Shown here one piece after another: positions 27,207-35,804 of a DNA stretch of 64,000 nt. The stretch's first letter is position 1; each line of letters starts with the position of its first letter. The DNA lies in the NCBI GenBank assembly GCA_963757125.1, contig CAVWQP010000009.1, forward strand, positions 1,240,001 to 1,304,000, in the 5' to 3' direction. The translations under genes were made by a program, and so were the position numbers. Below the pieces are notes generated by a model. The model was not told the origin of the DNA. It did no database searches and saw nothing but the letters and a program-made list of their open reading frames with translations. The stretch is from CAVVSD01 sp963757125. Its GTDB lineage: Bacteria; Actinomycetota; Thermoleophilia; Solirubrobacterales; Solirubrobacteraceae.

Positions 27207-28985
27207 GTGGGACGCCATCGGCCATGGCGCGCGGCAATCCTCCTCCTCGGAGCCGTCGTCGGCATCCGCGCCGGCCCCGCATGGGGCGGCACGTACGACG
27301 TCCTGGCGTGCGCCGCTGCCCCGGGCGGCGTGAACCACTCCTGGACGGCGAGGAGCTCGTCGCGGTATCTCGCCGCCTACGAGCAGTGCCCGCCGTCGGG
27401 AGGACCCGGATGGGGAGGGCTGATCGTGCGCAACAGCCCGCAGGTGCTGCCGCGATCCAACCCGCCCGGCGCGGCCGCCCAGCAGGTGTTCCGTGCACCG
27501 CCGGGCGCCTCGATCGTCGCCGTGACGTGGGCGGGGTTCCGGCTGCGCCGCCCAGACGCGCGCGGCCTGGCGTATGACGTCGGTCTGCGCGATGAGGCCG
27601 GGCGCTGGTACGACGGATCGTGCGCCGGTGTCCGCGCGTGCGCGTCGTCTGGGCCCCGCGCGTCCGTCGCCTACGAGCGGGTGGCGCGCCATGCCGTGCG
27701 CATCCCACATCGCCGGCGCCTCGCGTTCGTGGTCGTCTGCCGGGGATCGCCGACCCTTGCGTGCGACTCGCAGTCGACCGGGGACCGGAGCTCCGGGTAT
27801 GTGGCCGCCGGGATCGCCGTGACCTACGCTCGCGTGCGAGTCGCGGATTCCACGCCGCCCGAGGTGCAACGAGTCGCCGGACCGCTGTGGAGCGGGCACG
27901 TCGCGGAGGCACCTCGAGCGGTGGAGTTCACGGTGACCGACCCCGTCGGCGTGCGCGACGTGCGTCTGCTGGTCGACGGCCGCCCCGCGGCGGAGAGCGT
28001 GTCGCAGTGCGACCCGACCCTTCCGGTGCCATGTCCTGCGAACCGTCGGGACCGCCTGGTGCTCGACGCCGGTGCCGTCTCCGCGGGGACCCACCGGCTC
28101 GCACTCCGCGTCACCGACGCCGCGGGGAACTCGGTGACAGCCCGCCGCACGACCGTCGTGGCCGCCGATCGGGACGAGCAGCCGGCGGGAAACGGAACCC
28201 GCGTCGGATGGATGGCGGCGCTCGCGCTGCTCGGTGGACTCGGAGCGATGACGCTGCTGGGACTCCGGCGCCGGCGCCGGCGCCGCACACGACGCCCCGT
28301 GCCCACCATGGAGCAGGCGCGAGCACGCATCGCCGAGATGACGGCGGCGGGAATGACGTCGCAGGAGATCGCCGATCGCTTCAACGCGGAGCGCATTCCC
28401 ACCCTCTTCGGCCGCGGAACGTGGCGCCCCGCGAGCGTGGACCTAGCCACGCGTCTGTCCACGGGGCCGTCGGAGGCACGGCCGCGATCGCCCCATCCCT
28501 CCTTCGAGGAGGCGGGGACGTTCCTGCCGCTGAGCCCCGTAGGGCTCCGAGAACCCGAACCCGAACCTGAGCCGGAACCCGAGCCGCCGCCAGCCGGCGG
28601 GATTCGCCCCGCGCCCGGGCCTTCTCTCCGCTGCCACGGTGTACGAGATCGTCTGGTACCGCGACGGGGAGCGCGTCGCCTTCGCGCTGCAACCGATGGA
28701 CGGGCGCGCCGCCCCCTGGGCGCGGTACCGCTCGACGTCCTTCGCGTGGGCCGAGGACGACGATCCGCCCGCGAGCCTGCGCGTCGCCCAGCGCGCTCAC
28801 GGTCGCCTGAAGGCGAGGCTGGATCGCGAGGGATGGCGCCCGGCGGGCCGCGGCGGACCGTGGTTCAATCACCGCGTCGAGCCACCCGACAAGGCGCGGG
28901 TCCGCGACACGGCGGATGGGAGTGGTGGTTGAGCTGCGGAAGGACCCGCCGGCGGAAGCCGGCCTGTCAGGTCGCCCGGCGGTAG
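27207..28985 (+). CDS. Secreted/membrane protein with resolvase-like HTH motif and PE repeat
   Basis: A signal peptide (AAILLLGAVVGIRAGPAWGG) leads a beta-rich exported domain with paired Cys (CAGVRACAS, CRGSPTLAC) and an Ig-like segment ending THRLALRVTDAAGNS. A transmembrane helix follows (MAALALLGGLGAMTLLGL, residues ~336-353), then an Arg-rich stop-transfer. Next, near residue 375, is an HTH-like stretch (IAEMTAAGMTSQEIADRFNAE, then GRGTWRPASVDL) that resembles the 'recombinase' linker of serine recombinases. Residues ~449-463 are a Pro-Glu repeat. After about 28600 this frame becomes Arg-rich and looks non-coding, while the +1 frame (next entry) looks coding. A frameshift near 28600 is likely. 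Confidence 0.6.
   Translation: MGRHRPWRAAILLLGAVVGIRAGPAWGGTYDVLACAAAPGGVNHSWTARSSSRYLAAYEQCPPSGGPGWGGLIVRNSPQVLPRSNPPGAAAQQVFRAPPGASIVAVTWAGFRLRRPDARGLAYDVGLRDEAGRWYDGSCAGVRACASSGPRASVAYERVARHAVRIPHRRRLAFVVVCRGSPTLACDSQSTGDRSSGYVAAGIAVTYARVRVADSTPPEVQRVAGPLWSGHVAEAPRAVEFTVTDPVGVRDVRLLVDGRPAAESVSQCDPTLPVPCPANRRDRLVLDAGAVSAGTHRLALRVTDAAGNSVTARRTTVVAADRDEQPAGNGTRVGWMAALALLGGLGAMTLLGLRRRRRRRTRRPVPTMEQARARIAEMTAAGMTSQEIADRFNAERIPTLFGRGTWRPASVDLATRLSTGPSEARPRSPHPSFEEAGTFLPLSPVGLREPEPEPEPEPEPPPAGGIRPAPGPSLRCHGVRDRLVPRRGARRLRAATDGRARRPLGAVPLDVLRVGRGRRSAREPARRPARSRSPEGEAGSRGMAPGGPRRTVVQSPRRATRQGAGPRHGGWEWWLSCGRTRRRKPACQVARR
28639..28932 (+). CDS. Short protein or frameshifted C-terminal domain of the preceding gene
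   Basis: This frame overlaps the end of the previous gene in another frame. It has good codon use: VYEIVWYRDGERVAFALQP, then RSTSFAWAEDDDPPASLR, AHGRLKARLDREGW and WFNHRVEP. The same short domain would make a sensible cytosolic tail for the membrane protein upstream if one base were inserted or deleted near 28600. It could also start on its own at GTG 28639, but no ribosome-binding site is visible. No family recognised. Confidence 0.5.
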   Translation: MYEIVWYRDGERVAFALQPMDGRAAPWARYRSTSFAWAEDDDPPASLRVAQRAHGRLKARLDREGWRPAGRGGPWFNHRVEPPDKARVRDTADGSGG

Positions 28986-29572
28986 CGGATGTGTGTGGCC
29001 AGCGGCGAATGCAGCACCTCGACGGGCTGGAACCCGAAGGAGCCGACGCCGTCGAAGATACGTTCGCCGGACCCGAGCAGGACCGGGGCGATGTCGAGCG
29101 TCAGCTCGTCGACGACCCCGGCGATGAGCGCCTGCCGAACGGTGGAGGCGCCGCCCGCGATGTCCACGCCGTCGTCGCCGGCCGTCTCACGCGCCTGTGC
29201 GTAGGCGGCGTCGAAGCCGTCGGTGACGAAGTGGAAGGTCGTCCCGCCCTCCATCTCGATCGGTTCGCGGGCGTGATGCGTGAGCACGAACACCGGCGCG
29301 TGGTAGGGCGGCTCGGCTCCCCACCAGCCGCGCCAGTCCTCCTCCCACTCACCGCGGATCGGCCCGAACATGTTGCGGCCCATGACGTAGGCGCCGCGCG
29401 GGCGCATGAGCCAGCCGACAGCGGTCTCGTCCGCGTCGTTGGCGCGCTCGTCGCCGATGTGCCAGCCGTGGAGCTCCAGTCCGCGCCTCCCGAGCGGGTG
29501 CTCGCGGCTCTGATCCGGCCCGGCGACGAAACCGTCGAGCGAGATCGACATGTGGCAGGTGGTGTCCGACAT
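28967..29572 (-). CDS. Dihydrofolate-reductase-like (RibD C-terminal) protein
   Basis: A 201-residue RibD_C family protein. Motifs are CHMSISLDGFVAGPDQS, AYVMGRNMFGPIRGEW, FVLTHHAREPIE, VDIAGGASTVRQALIAGVVDEL and LLGSGERIF. The N-terminal strand and the GGA--V-q--- block are typical NADPH-binding features. A GAGGAG ribosome-binding site lies 6 nt before the ATG. It is the second of three family members here. The substrate is unknown. Confidence 0.88.
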   Translation of the reverse strand: MSDTTCHMSISLDGFVAGPDQSREHPLGRRGLELHGWHIGDERANDADETAVGWLMRPRGAYVMGRNMFGPIRGEWEEDWRGWWGAEPPYHAPVFVLTHHAREPIEMEGGTTFHFVTDGFDAAYAQARETAGDDGVDIAGGASTVRQALIAGVVDELTLDIAPVLLGSGERIFDGVGSFGFQPVEVLHSPLATHIRYRRAT

Positions 29573-29852
29573 CGTGACTCCTCTGAAGGCGTTGATGGTC
29601 TGCAAGGGCGTCAAGCGGGAAAGGGGTGCTGGTGGACCGGGAGGCTCAGGCGGGGACAGGCTCACCGACGAAGGGCGGCGAGCGATGAAGTTCCTGATGC
29701 GGTGTACACGGCACGACCCGTCCCGCCCAGCCCAACGGTGAAGGTCCACCACGAGGATCTGAGCTGCACGTCACGTCGGTGTTCCCGGTGAGAGGTCTCG
29801 ACTTCCTCTACCGGGGGACAGCCGAGGACATGGGCGACGACACCAGAACGCA

Positions 29853-29874
29853 AAAGACCCGCATTAGCGGGCCT
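29853..29874 (-). terminator. Rho-independent terminator of tRNA-Gly
   Basis: On the minus strand GCCCGC, loop TAAT, GCGGGT, then CTTTTG forms a hairpin with a short T run. It begins 8 nt after the 3' end of the tRNA at 29882. The 29585-29852 stretch before the dihydrofolate-reductase-like gene shows no gene. Confidence 0.75.
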
Positions 29875-29881
29875 TTCACAA

Positions 29882-29954
29882 GCGGCTGAAGGGACTCGAA
29901 CCCTCGACCTTCTGCATGGCAAGCAGACGCTCTAGCCAACTGAGCTACAGCCGC
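29882..29954 (-). tRNA. tRNA-Gly (GCC)
   Basis: Read on the minus strand it folds as a full cloverleaf of 73 nt: acceptor GCGGCTG/CAGCCGC, D arm with AGCTCAGTTGGC, anticodon stem TCTGC/GCAGA around loop TTGCCAT (anticodon GCC), and T arm GGTTCGAGTCC. CCA is not encoded. Confidence 0.97.
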
Positions 29955-29978
29955 AGAGGTGCGGAGTATAGAACGCGG

Positions 29979-31391
29979 CTACGGGGCCGGGATCTGGCGC
30001 AGCACGATCAGGTTCGTCGCGCCGATCGAGCCCGACTGCGGGCCCGCCGTCAGGACCGCGAGGCCGCCCGGGCTCAGGTCGGCCAGGTCGCGCGCGCACT
30101 CCAGCGCCGCGTCGACGAGGCCGTCGACGGTCTCGAGGTACTCGATCGTCGCCGCGCGGACTCCCCACTCGAGCGCGAGCTGGTTCGCGACCCGGTGGTC
30201 GTGGGCGAGGGCGATGATCGGACGCCTGCGGCGGTACTTCGCGCACGCGCGCGCGGTCCCGCCGCTCGTGGTCGGCACGATCAGTGCGACGGCATCGACG
30301 TCGTCGGCGAGGGTGACCGCAGCGTGCATCACGGCGGCGGCGGTCCCGCCGACGTCGGGCTCGTGGCCGCTGCGGATGACCGAGGACTCCTCGACGACGA
30401 TCGCGATGTCCGACATGGCGATGACCGCCTGCACGGGATACGCGCCCACGCTCGTCTCCGCGGACAACATCACGGCGGAGGTCCCGTCGATGACGGCGTT
30501 GGCGACGTCGCCGGCCTCCGCGCGGGTCGGCTCGGGCTGCGTGATCATCGACTCGAACATCTGCGTCGCCGTGATGACGAGCTTGCCGGCCTGGGTCGCG
30601 CGGTAGATCGTGTCCTTCTGCATGAGCGGCACGCGCGCGAACCCGGCCTCCACGCCGTAGTCACCCCTGGCGACCATCACGCCGTGCGACGCCGCGAGGA
30701 TGTCGTCGAGGTGCTCGTAGGCCTCGATCTTCTCGATCTTCGCGATGACCCGCGCATGGGACCGGCGCTCCTCGAGCAGGTCGACGAGGCGGATCATGTC
30801 GATGCCGTTGCGCACAAACGACAGCGCGACGAAGTCGGCGCCCATCTCGACGGCGACATCGAGGTCGGCCATGTCCTTCTCGGTGATCGCCGGGAGCGTG
30901 GGCCGCGCGTAGGTCACGTTGATGCCCTTGTTGGGCAGCAGCGCGCCGGGGGAGACGGCGCGCGCGACGACCCGGTCCTCGCTGACGCTCTCGGTCATGA
31001 GCCGCGGCACGCCGTCGCCGATCACGATCTCCGAGCGCTCGGTGACGAGCCCGCAGAAGTCGTCGAAGGCGACGCGGACGGCATCGGGGTCGGAGACGCC
31101 GCCGTTCCCACAGAAGACGACGCGGTCGCCGGGCTCCAGCCGGCGCTCGACCGTGTCGCTCGCGAGGCGGATCTTCGGGCCCTGCAGATCGAAGAGCAGG
31201 CTGACGGACCGGCCGGCCCTGTCGGCGGCGGAGCGCAGCTCGACGGCGCGGCGGCGCAGGTCCTCGTGCGTCCCGTGCGAGCAGTTGATGCGCGCGCAGT
31301 CCATCCCGGCTGCGATGAGCTGGTCGAGCATCCCGGGCCCGTCCGTGGCAGGCCCCAGCGTGGCGACGATCTTGGTGCGGCGGGCGTGCAT
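29979..31391 (-). CDS. pyk: Pyruvate kinase
   Basis: A 470-residue pyruvate kinase, the last glycolytic step (PEP + ADP to pyruvate + ATP). Diagnostic blocks are RRTKIVATLGPAT at the N-terminus, INCSHGTHED, FDLQGPKIRLA, ADFVALSFVRNGID, then VIAKIEKIEAYEHLDDIL. The active-site Lys is in AKIEK. Later ARGDYGVE, TQMFESMI and PTRAEAGDVANAVIDG (active-site signature), then the allosteric C domain SGGTARACAKYRR. The ATG at 31391 gives a product starting MHARRTK. The tRNA-Gly follows 24 bp downstream. Cytosolic. Confidence 0.95.
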   Translation of the reverse strand: MHARRTKIVATLGPATDGPGMLDQLIAAGMDCARINCSHGTHEDLRRRAVELRSAADRAGRSVSLLFDLQGPKIRLASDTVERRLEPGDRVVFCGNGGVSDPDAVRVAFDDFCGLVTERSEIVIGDGVPRLMTESVSEDRVVARAVSPGALLPNKGINVTYARPTLPAITEKDMADLDVAVEMGADFVALSFVRNGIDMIRLVDLLEERRSHARVIAKIEKIEAYEHLDDILAASHGVMVARGDYGVEAGFARVPLMQKDTIYRATQAGKLVITATQMFESMITQPEPTRAEAGDVANAVIDGTSAVMLSAETSVGAYPVQAVIAMSDIAIVVEESSVIRSGHEPDVGGTAAAVMHAAVTLADDVDAVALIVPTTSGGTARACAKYRRRRPIIALAHDHRVANQLALEWGVRAATIEYLETVDGLVDAALECARDLADLSPGGLAVLTAGPQSGSIGATNLIVLRQIPAP

Positions 31392-31425
31392 GCCTTGAGT
31401 GTGGCACCGGCCCCGCCGGGTGACG

Positions 31426-31935
31426 TCAGCCCACGTTGTCCAAGGCTTCCCGGAACGCGTCGTAGGTCTGCTCGTCGAAGAGCCAGAAGCGCACCTTGCG
31501 CACGCCCGGGTGGCGCAGCATCTCCTCCCGGACGGTGGCGATCGCGATCGGCGCGGCACGCTCGACCGGGAACCCGTACGCGCCGGTGGAGATCGACGGG
31601 AGCGCGACGACGGGGCAGTGCGACGAGTCGGCGAGCGTGATCGTCCGGCGGTACACGGCCTCCAGGAGCTCCGGCTCGCCGAGGCCGCCGCCGCGCCACT
31701 TCGGCCCGACGGCGTGGATGACGTGCTGCGCGGCGAGATCGCCGGCGCCGGTGATCTTCGCGTCGCCCGTCATGCAGCGGCCGATCGCCTTGCACTCCTC
31801 CAACAGCGACGGGCCGGCGGCGCGGTGGATCGCACCGTCCACGCCGCCGCCGCCGAGCAGCGACTCGTTGGCGGCGTTCACGATCGCGACGGCCTCGGTG
31901 TCGGTGGTGATGTCGCCGAGGTGCAGGGTGATCAC
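31426..31935 (-). CDS. Macro domain protein (ADP-ribose processing)
   Basis: A single macro domain of about 169 residues. The binding loop IVNAANESLLGGGGVDGAIH is the ADP-ribose/O-acetyl-ADP-ribose site signature, and the second loop is ISTGAYGFPVERAA. The AVGPKWRGG segment is also typical. These enzymes remove or bind ADP-ribose, for example hydrolysing O-acetyl-ADP-ribose. The GTG start overlaps the stop of the alpha/beta hydrolase upstream (GTGA), so it is cotranslated with an operon of unrelated enzymes. Confidence 0.9.
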   Translation of the reverse strand: MITLHLGDITTDTEAVAIVNAANESLLGGGGVDGAIHRAAGPSLLEECKAIGRCMTGDAKITGAGDLAAQHVIHAVGPKWRGGGLGEPELLEAVYRRTITLADSSHCPVVALPSISTGAYGFPVERAAPIAIATVREEMLRHPGVRKVRFWLFDEQTYDAFREALDNVG

Positions 31936-32906
31936 GTCACGTGCTCCTCCAGCCAGCCGAGGGCGACGCCGAGCACCTCGCGGCTGTTCTCCTCGATCGT
32001 CATGAAGTGCGAGTTCCCGTGGATGCCGCGCTCGGCCAGGTCGAGGTCGTCGACGCTGCACCCGGCCTGGCGCAGGAACTCCGCGGCGACGCGGTTGATC
32101 TCCGAGAAGCGCGGGTCGTCGCTGTTCAGGCAGGCGATCGGGATCCCCGACAGGTTCGCGAGGCGCCGCGGCGGATCGGCCTGCACGACGCGCGGCACCC
32201 CGCCGAGCGGGCCCCACTCGACGTCGCGCTCGTCGGGCACCGCCACGAGGTCGAGCTCGCCGGGCGGGTCGAACGTCAGCTGGGAGGCGGCCATCGCCGG
32301 CGGCAGCGCCTCGACGGAGACGATCGCCTTGACGAGGTCCGGGCGCGCGTCGGCGGTGACCCATCCGAACGGGCCGCCGGCGGAGTGCATGATGAGGATC
32401 GCGGGACCGATGGCCTCGAGCAGCTCCCCGCCGCGGCGCTTGTAGAGCTCGACCGGCTGCGGCTCGCCCGCCGGGGTGCCGCGCTGCTGGGCCATGAACT
32501 GGTCCACGCGCGGGTCGCCGATGTCGCCGGTCCCCTTCCAGCGGCCGGTCTCCGCGCCGAACATGAACTCGCGCGTGACCGCCTCGTAGGGCACCGCCGC
32601 GACGGCCTGGCCGTCGTAGGGGAGCGGGGGGTTGCGGCCCAGGCCGGGGCGATCGACGAGGTAGACGGCGTAGCCCTCGGCGAGCAGGTGGTGCGCCCAG
32701 CCGGGCTCCCCGCCGCCGGGGCCGAGGAACGCCATGCCCTGGCCGTTGCCGCCGTGGACGAGGATCACCGGGTGCGGCTTCGTGCGCTCCTGCGGCACGA
32801 AGTACTCGACGTACATGTGCTCGCCCGCGGTGACGGTCGTGCCGTCCGGGCCGGGCACGCGCTCGACGCCGACCCACAGGAACGAGTGCTCCGCGAGCGC
32901 GATCAC
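31932..32906 (-). CDS. Alpha/beta hydrolase (esterase-like)
   Basis: A 324-residue alpha/beta hydrolase. VILVHGGNGQGMAFLGPG carries the oxyanion region, the nucleophile elbow is MHSAGG, and the C-terminal GNSHFMTIEEN holds the catalytic His. The acidic residue is probably Asp in LNSDDPRF. The start overlaps the stop of the serine hydrolase gene upstream by 4 nt. It sits third in the operon led by the Baeyer-Villiger monooxygenase, where an ester hydrolase would be expected. Confidence 0.82.
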   Translation of the reverse strand: MIALAEHSFLWVGVERVPGPDGTTVTAGEHMYVEYFVPQERTKPHPVILVHGGNGQGMAFLGPGGGEPGWAHHLLAEGYAVYLVDRPGLGRNPPLPYDGQAVAAVPYEAVTREFMFGAETGRWKGTGDIGDPRVDQFMAQQRGTPAGEPQPVELYKRRGGELLEAIGPAILIMHSAGGPFGWVTADARPDLVKAIVSVEALPPAMAASQLTFDPPGELDLVAVPDERDVEWGPLGGVPRVVQADPPRRLANLSGIPIACLNSDDPRFSEINRVAAEFLRQAGCSVDDLDLAERGIHGNSHFMTIEENSREVLGVALGWLEEHVT

Positions 32907-34081
32907 AGCGCCGCCGCCGCGGCCATGTCGGAGAGGCGGTGGAAGCGCCGGATGTTCGGCGCGTGCGCGAGGACGCCCGAGGTGAGGACGACGAACGTGA
33001 GGTCGCGCTCGGGGTCGACCCAGAAGATCGTCGAGCCCGCGCCGTAGTTGCCGAACGTCCGCGGCGACGGGAACGTCCCGTACATCGCCGGCGCCAGCGT
33101 GTCGCCCGCGAGCATGAACCCGAGGCCGATGTAGGCGGGGGTGACCTCCCAGCCGTTCTGCACGGCCAGGCGCCCGTAGAGCTCGTTGGGGGCGTCGCCG
33201 GTCTGGTTGCGGGTGGCGAGGTCGAGCACGGCGGGCGCGATGTAGCGCACGCCGTCGTACTCGCCGCCGCGGCGCAGCATCTCGGCGAGGCGGAAGACGT
33301 CCTCCGCGCTCGTCACGCCGCCCACCCAGGGCATCTCGGCGTCCTCGCTGATGACGTCGTTGAGGACCTCGACGTCGTGCTCGGTGAGCCAGCCGCCCGC
33401 GTTGCCGAAGCGCGCCTTGAGCGGCACGAGCCGGTCGGCCCAGGCGCGCGGGGCGCCCAGCGCGGTGCTCGTCATGCCGAGGGGCTCGAAGAGGTCGCGG
33501 TGCAGGAGGTCGCGCATCGAGATGCCGTCGCCGCTCAGCCGCCGGAGGATCTCGCCCATGAGCGCGTGGTTCAGCGCGGGCGAGTAGTTCACGGCGCCAC
33601 CCGGGTCGCTCACCGGCTCGAGCTCGTAGATCGCCTGCAGCGTGAGGTCGAGGCGGCCGAGCTGCTCGTAGGGGACCGGGGTGGGGGTGAGGGGCAGGCC
33701 CGAGCGATGGGTGAGGAGGTGGCCGATCGTGATGCGCTCCTTGCGCGCACGGCGGAAGCGATCGGTGCCGGCGAACTCGGGGAGCACGTCGACGACGGGC
33801 GTGGCGGTCGAGAGCTCGCCGCGGCTGATCGCGCGCAGCATGAGCGTGTTCGTGAACGCCTTCGTGAGCGACAGGACGCGGAAGATGTCGTCCGTCTGCG
33901 TCTCGCGGCCGGTGTCGCGCTCAGCCCAGCCGATCGCCTCGTGCAGCCCCAGCTCGCCGTGGCGTCCGAGCATGACGACGGCGCCGTCGTACAGACCTGC
34001 CTCGATGTCGCCCTCGATCGCGGCGCGCAGCCGGTCGAGTGCCTCCGTGTCCAGTCCGGCGCCGGTCGCGTGCGCGGTCAC
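32903..34081 (-). CDS. Serine hydrolase of the beta-lactamase family (esterase/class C-like)
   Basis: A 392-residue serine hydrolase. The catalytic SxxK is in LSLTKAFTN, the Tyr motif (YxN-like) in NYSPALNHALMG, and LLTHRSGLP plus FEPLGMTST are typical of class C-like esterases. It lacks a signal peptide, arguing for a cytosolic esterase (EstB-like) rather than a periplasmic beta-lactamase. GGAGGAGAG stands before the GTG at 34081. It follows the Baeyer-Villiger gene by 48 bp. Confidence 0.85.
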   Translation of the reverse strand: MTAHATGAGLDTEALDRLRAAIEGDIEAGLYDGAVVMLGRHGELGLHEAIGWAERDTGRETQTDDIFRVLSLTKAFTNTLMLRAISRGELSTATPVVDVLPEFAGTDRFRRARKERITIGHLLTHRSGLPLTPTPVPYEQLGRLDLTLQAIYELEPVSDPGGAVNYSPALNHALMGEILRRLSGDGISMRDLLHRDLFEPLGMTSTALGAPRAWADRLVPLKARFGNAGGWLTEHDVEVLNDVISEDAEMPWVGGVTSAEDVFRLAEMLRRGGEYDGVRYIAPAVLDLATRNQTGDAPNELYGRLAVQNGWEVTPAYIGLGFMLAGDTLAPAMYGTFPSPRTFGNYGAGSTIFWVDPERDLTFVVLTSGVLAHAPNIRRFHRLSDMAAAAAL

Positions 34082-34129
34082 AGGCTCTCCTCCGTCGTTG
34101 CCGCGCGCAGCGTATCTCGCGTCCGCCGG

Positions 34130-35749
34130 TCAGGCGGGCGTCGCCGCCGGGACGAGGGTGAACCCCTCGTAGCCGTTGGCCACGACCTCGTCGCACCGTT
34201 CGCGGTAGGCGCCGACGCCGCCGATGTACGGCATGAAGACGCGCGGCTTGCCCGGGACGTTGGAGCCCATGTACCAGGAGTCGGCCTGCGGGTAGAGCGT
34301 CGCGTTGCCGACCTCCTCCGCGTGCCGCGCCCACTCCTCCTGGGCCTCCGGGGTCGGCTCGATCGCCGCGATCCCCTCGTCGCGCAGGTGGGCGATGCAG
34401 TCCGCGACCCACTCCACGTGCTGCTCGATGGAGACGATCATGTTGCTCAGCACGGAGGGGCTCGTCGGGCCGGTGATCGTGAAGAGGTTCGGGAAGCCGA
34501 CGATCCCGATGCCGAGGTAGGAGCTCGGGCCGTCCGCCCAGGCGTCGCGCAGCGTGCGCCCGCCGGCGCCGGTGATGTCGACCGCCAGGAGGGCGCCGGT
34601 CATCGCGTCGAACCCGGTGGCGAGGACGATCGCGTCGAACTCGTGCTCGGCCTCCGTGGTCCGGATGCCGCGCTCGGTGATCTCGAGCAGCGGCGTCTTG
34701 CGCAGGTCGACGAGGTGGACGTGCGGCTGGTTGAACGTCGCGTAGTAGCCGGAGTCCAGCAGCGGGCGCTTCGTGCCGACCGGGTGCGACGTCGGGCAGA
34801 GGGTCTCCGCGACCTGCGGGTCGTCGACGATCGCGCGGATCTTGTCGCGGATGAAGTCCGCGAGCGTGTCGTTGGAGGCCTGGTCGACGAGCGTGTCCGT
34901 GTAGGAGGTGATCATCGCGCCGATCGTCCCCTCCTCCCACGCGGCCTCGTAGCGCGCGGCGCGCTCGTCGTCGGTCGCCTCGAGCGCCTTCTTCGTCGGC
35001 GGCTCGCTGGGGACCCCGGCGGGGGACGTGCGCTGCCGTTCGCGCCACTCGCGGTAGCTGCCCTTCACGGCGGTGACCTCCTGCACCTCCAGCGGCCGGT
35101 TGTGCGCGGGGAACGCGAAGTTCGGGGTGCGCTGGAAGACCGTCACCTCCGTCGCCTGGCGCGCGATGACCGGGATGGACTGCACGCCGCTGGAGCCGGT
35201 CCCGATCACGCCGACGCGCAGGCCGGTGAAGTCGACGCCCTCGTCCGGCCAGCGGCTCGTGTGGTGGATCGGGCCGCGGAACAGCTCCAGGCCCGGGATC
35301 TCGGGCGCCTTCGGGGACGACAGGCAGCCCGTCGCCATGACGAGGAACTGGGCGTCGATCGTCTCGCCCGTGTCCGTCTCGACCGTCCAGCGCTGGGCGT
35401 CCTCGTCGTAGGTCGCCGCGGTGACCCGGGTGTTCAAGGTGATGTCGCGCCGCAGGTCGTAGCGGTCGGCGACGTGGTCGATGTAGCGGAGGATCTCCGG
35501 CTGGGTCGGGTACTTCTCGGTCCACTCCCACTCCTGCTCGAGCTCGGGGTCGAACGAGTACGAGTAGAAGTGGCTCTCCACGTCGCAGCGCGCGCCCGGG
35601 TAGCGGTTCCAGAACCAGGTGCCGCCGACGCCGTCCCCGGCCTCCACCACGCGGGTCTGGAACCCGAGCTCGCTCAGCAGATGCAGCTGGTAGAGCCCGG
35701 CGAGGCCTGCGCCCACGACGAGCGCGTCGACGCGGCTGGAATCCGGCAT
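34130..35749 (-). CDS. Baeyer-Villiger flavin monooxygenase
   Basis: A 539-residue type I Baeyer-Villiger monooxygenase. The FAD-binding loop is VVGAGLAGLYQLHLL, the family fingerprint FRGPIHHTSRWPD (FxGxxxHxxxWP/D), and the NADPH loop VIGTGSSGVQSIP. Further conserved blocks are GGTWFWNRYPGARCDVES, ATGFDAMTGAL and ITGPTSPSVLSN. It resembles cyclohexanone/phenylacetone-type enzymes, which insert oxygen next to a ketone to give an ester or lactone. GAGGAGAGG precedes the ATG. The next two genes are hydrolases, consistent with ketone breakdown. Confidence 0.92.
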   Translation of the reverse strand: MPDSSRVDALVVGAGLAGLYQLHLLSELGFQTRVVEAGDGVGGTWFWNRYPGARCDVESHFYSYSFDPELEQEWEWTEKYPTQPEILRYIDHVADRYDLRRDITLNTRVTAATYDEDAQRWTVETDTGETIDAQFLVMATGCLSSPKAPEIPGLELFRGPIHHTSRWPDEGVDFTGLRVGVIGTGSSGVQSIPVIARQATEVTVFQRTPNFAFPAHNRPLEVQEVTAVKGSYREWRERQRTSPAGVPSEPPTKKALEATDDERAARYEAAWEEGTIGAMITSYTDTLVDQASNDTLADFIRDKIRAIVDDPQVAETLCPTSHPVGTKRPLLDSGYYATFNQPHVHLVDLRKTPLLEITERGIRTTEAEHEFDAIVLATGFDAMTGALLAVDITGAGGRTLRDAWADGPSSYLGIGIVGFPNLFTITGPTSPSVLSNMIVSIEQHVEWVADCIAHLRDEGIAAIEPTPEAQEEWARHAEEVGNATLYPQADSWYMGSNVPGKPRVFMPYIGGVGAYRERCDEVVANGYEGFTLVPAATPA

Positions 35750-35791
35750 GGACCGACCCCTCTCCTCGTGGTTGCGCGCATGCTAGAGGCG

Positions 35792-35797
35792 TAGGAT
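35792..35797 (+). promoter_or_regulatory. -10-like box TAGGAT of the PH-like gene
   Basis: TAGGAT ends 7 nt before the GTG at 35805, with no Shine-Dalgarno sequence. This supports GTG 35805 as the start. Confidence 0.5.
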
Positions 35798-35804
35798 CCG
35801 CGCC

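Noticed and set aside
28544..28606. Pro-Glu repeat as a mobile or regulatory repeat
   Set aside because: It is a simple coding repeat (PEPE) within one gene and does not recur elsewhere.
29916..31640. 574-codon open frame on the plus strand opposite pyruvate kinase
   Set aside because: It is a GC-driven shadow; the minus strand gives full-length pyruvate kinase, and this frame also runs through the tRNA-Gly gene.
32939..35794. Open frame of more than 950 codons antisense to the beta-lactamase and Baeyer-Villiger genes
   Set aside because: Its composition is Arg/Asp/Val-rich and repeats no known motif, while both minus-strand products are textbook family members.
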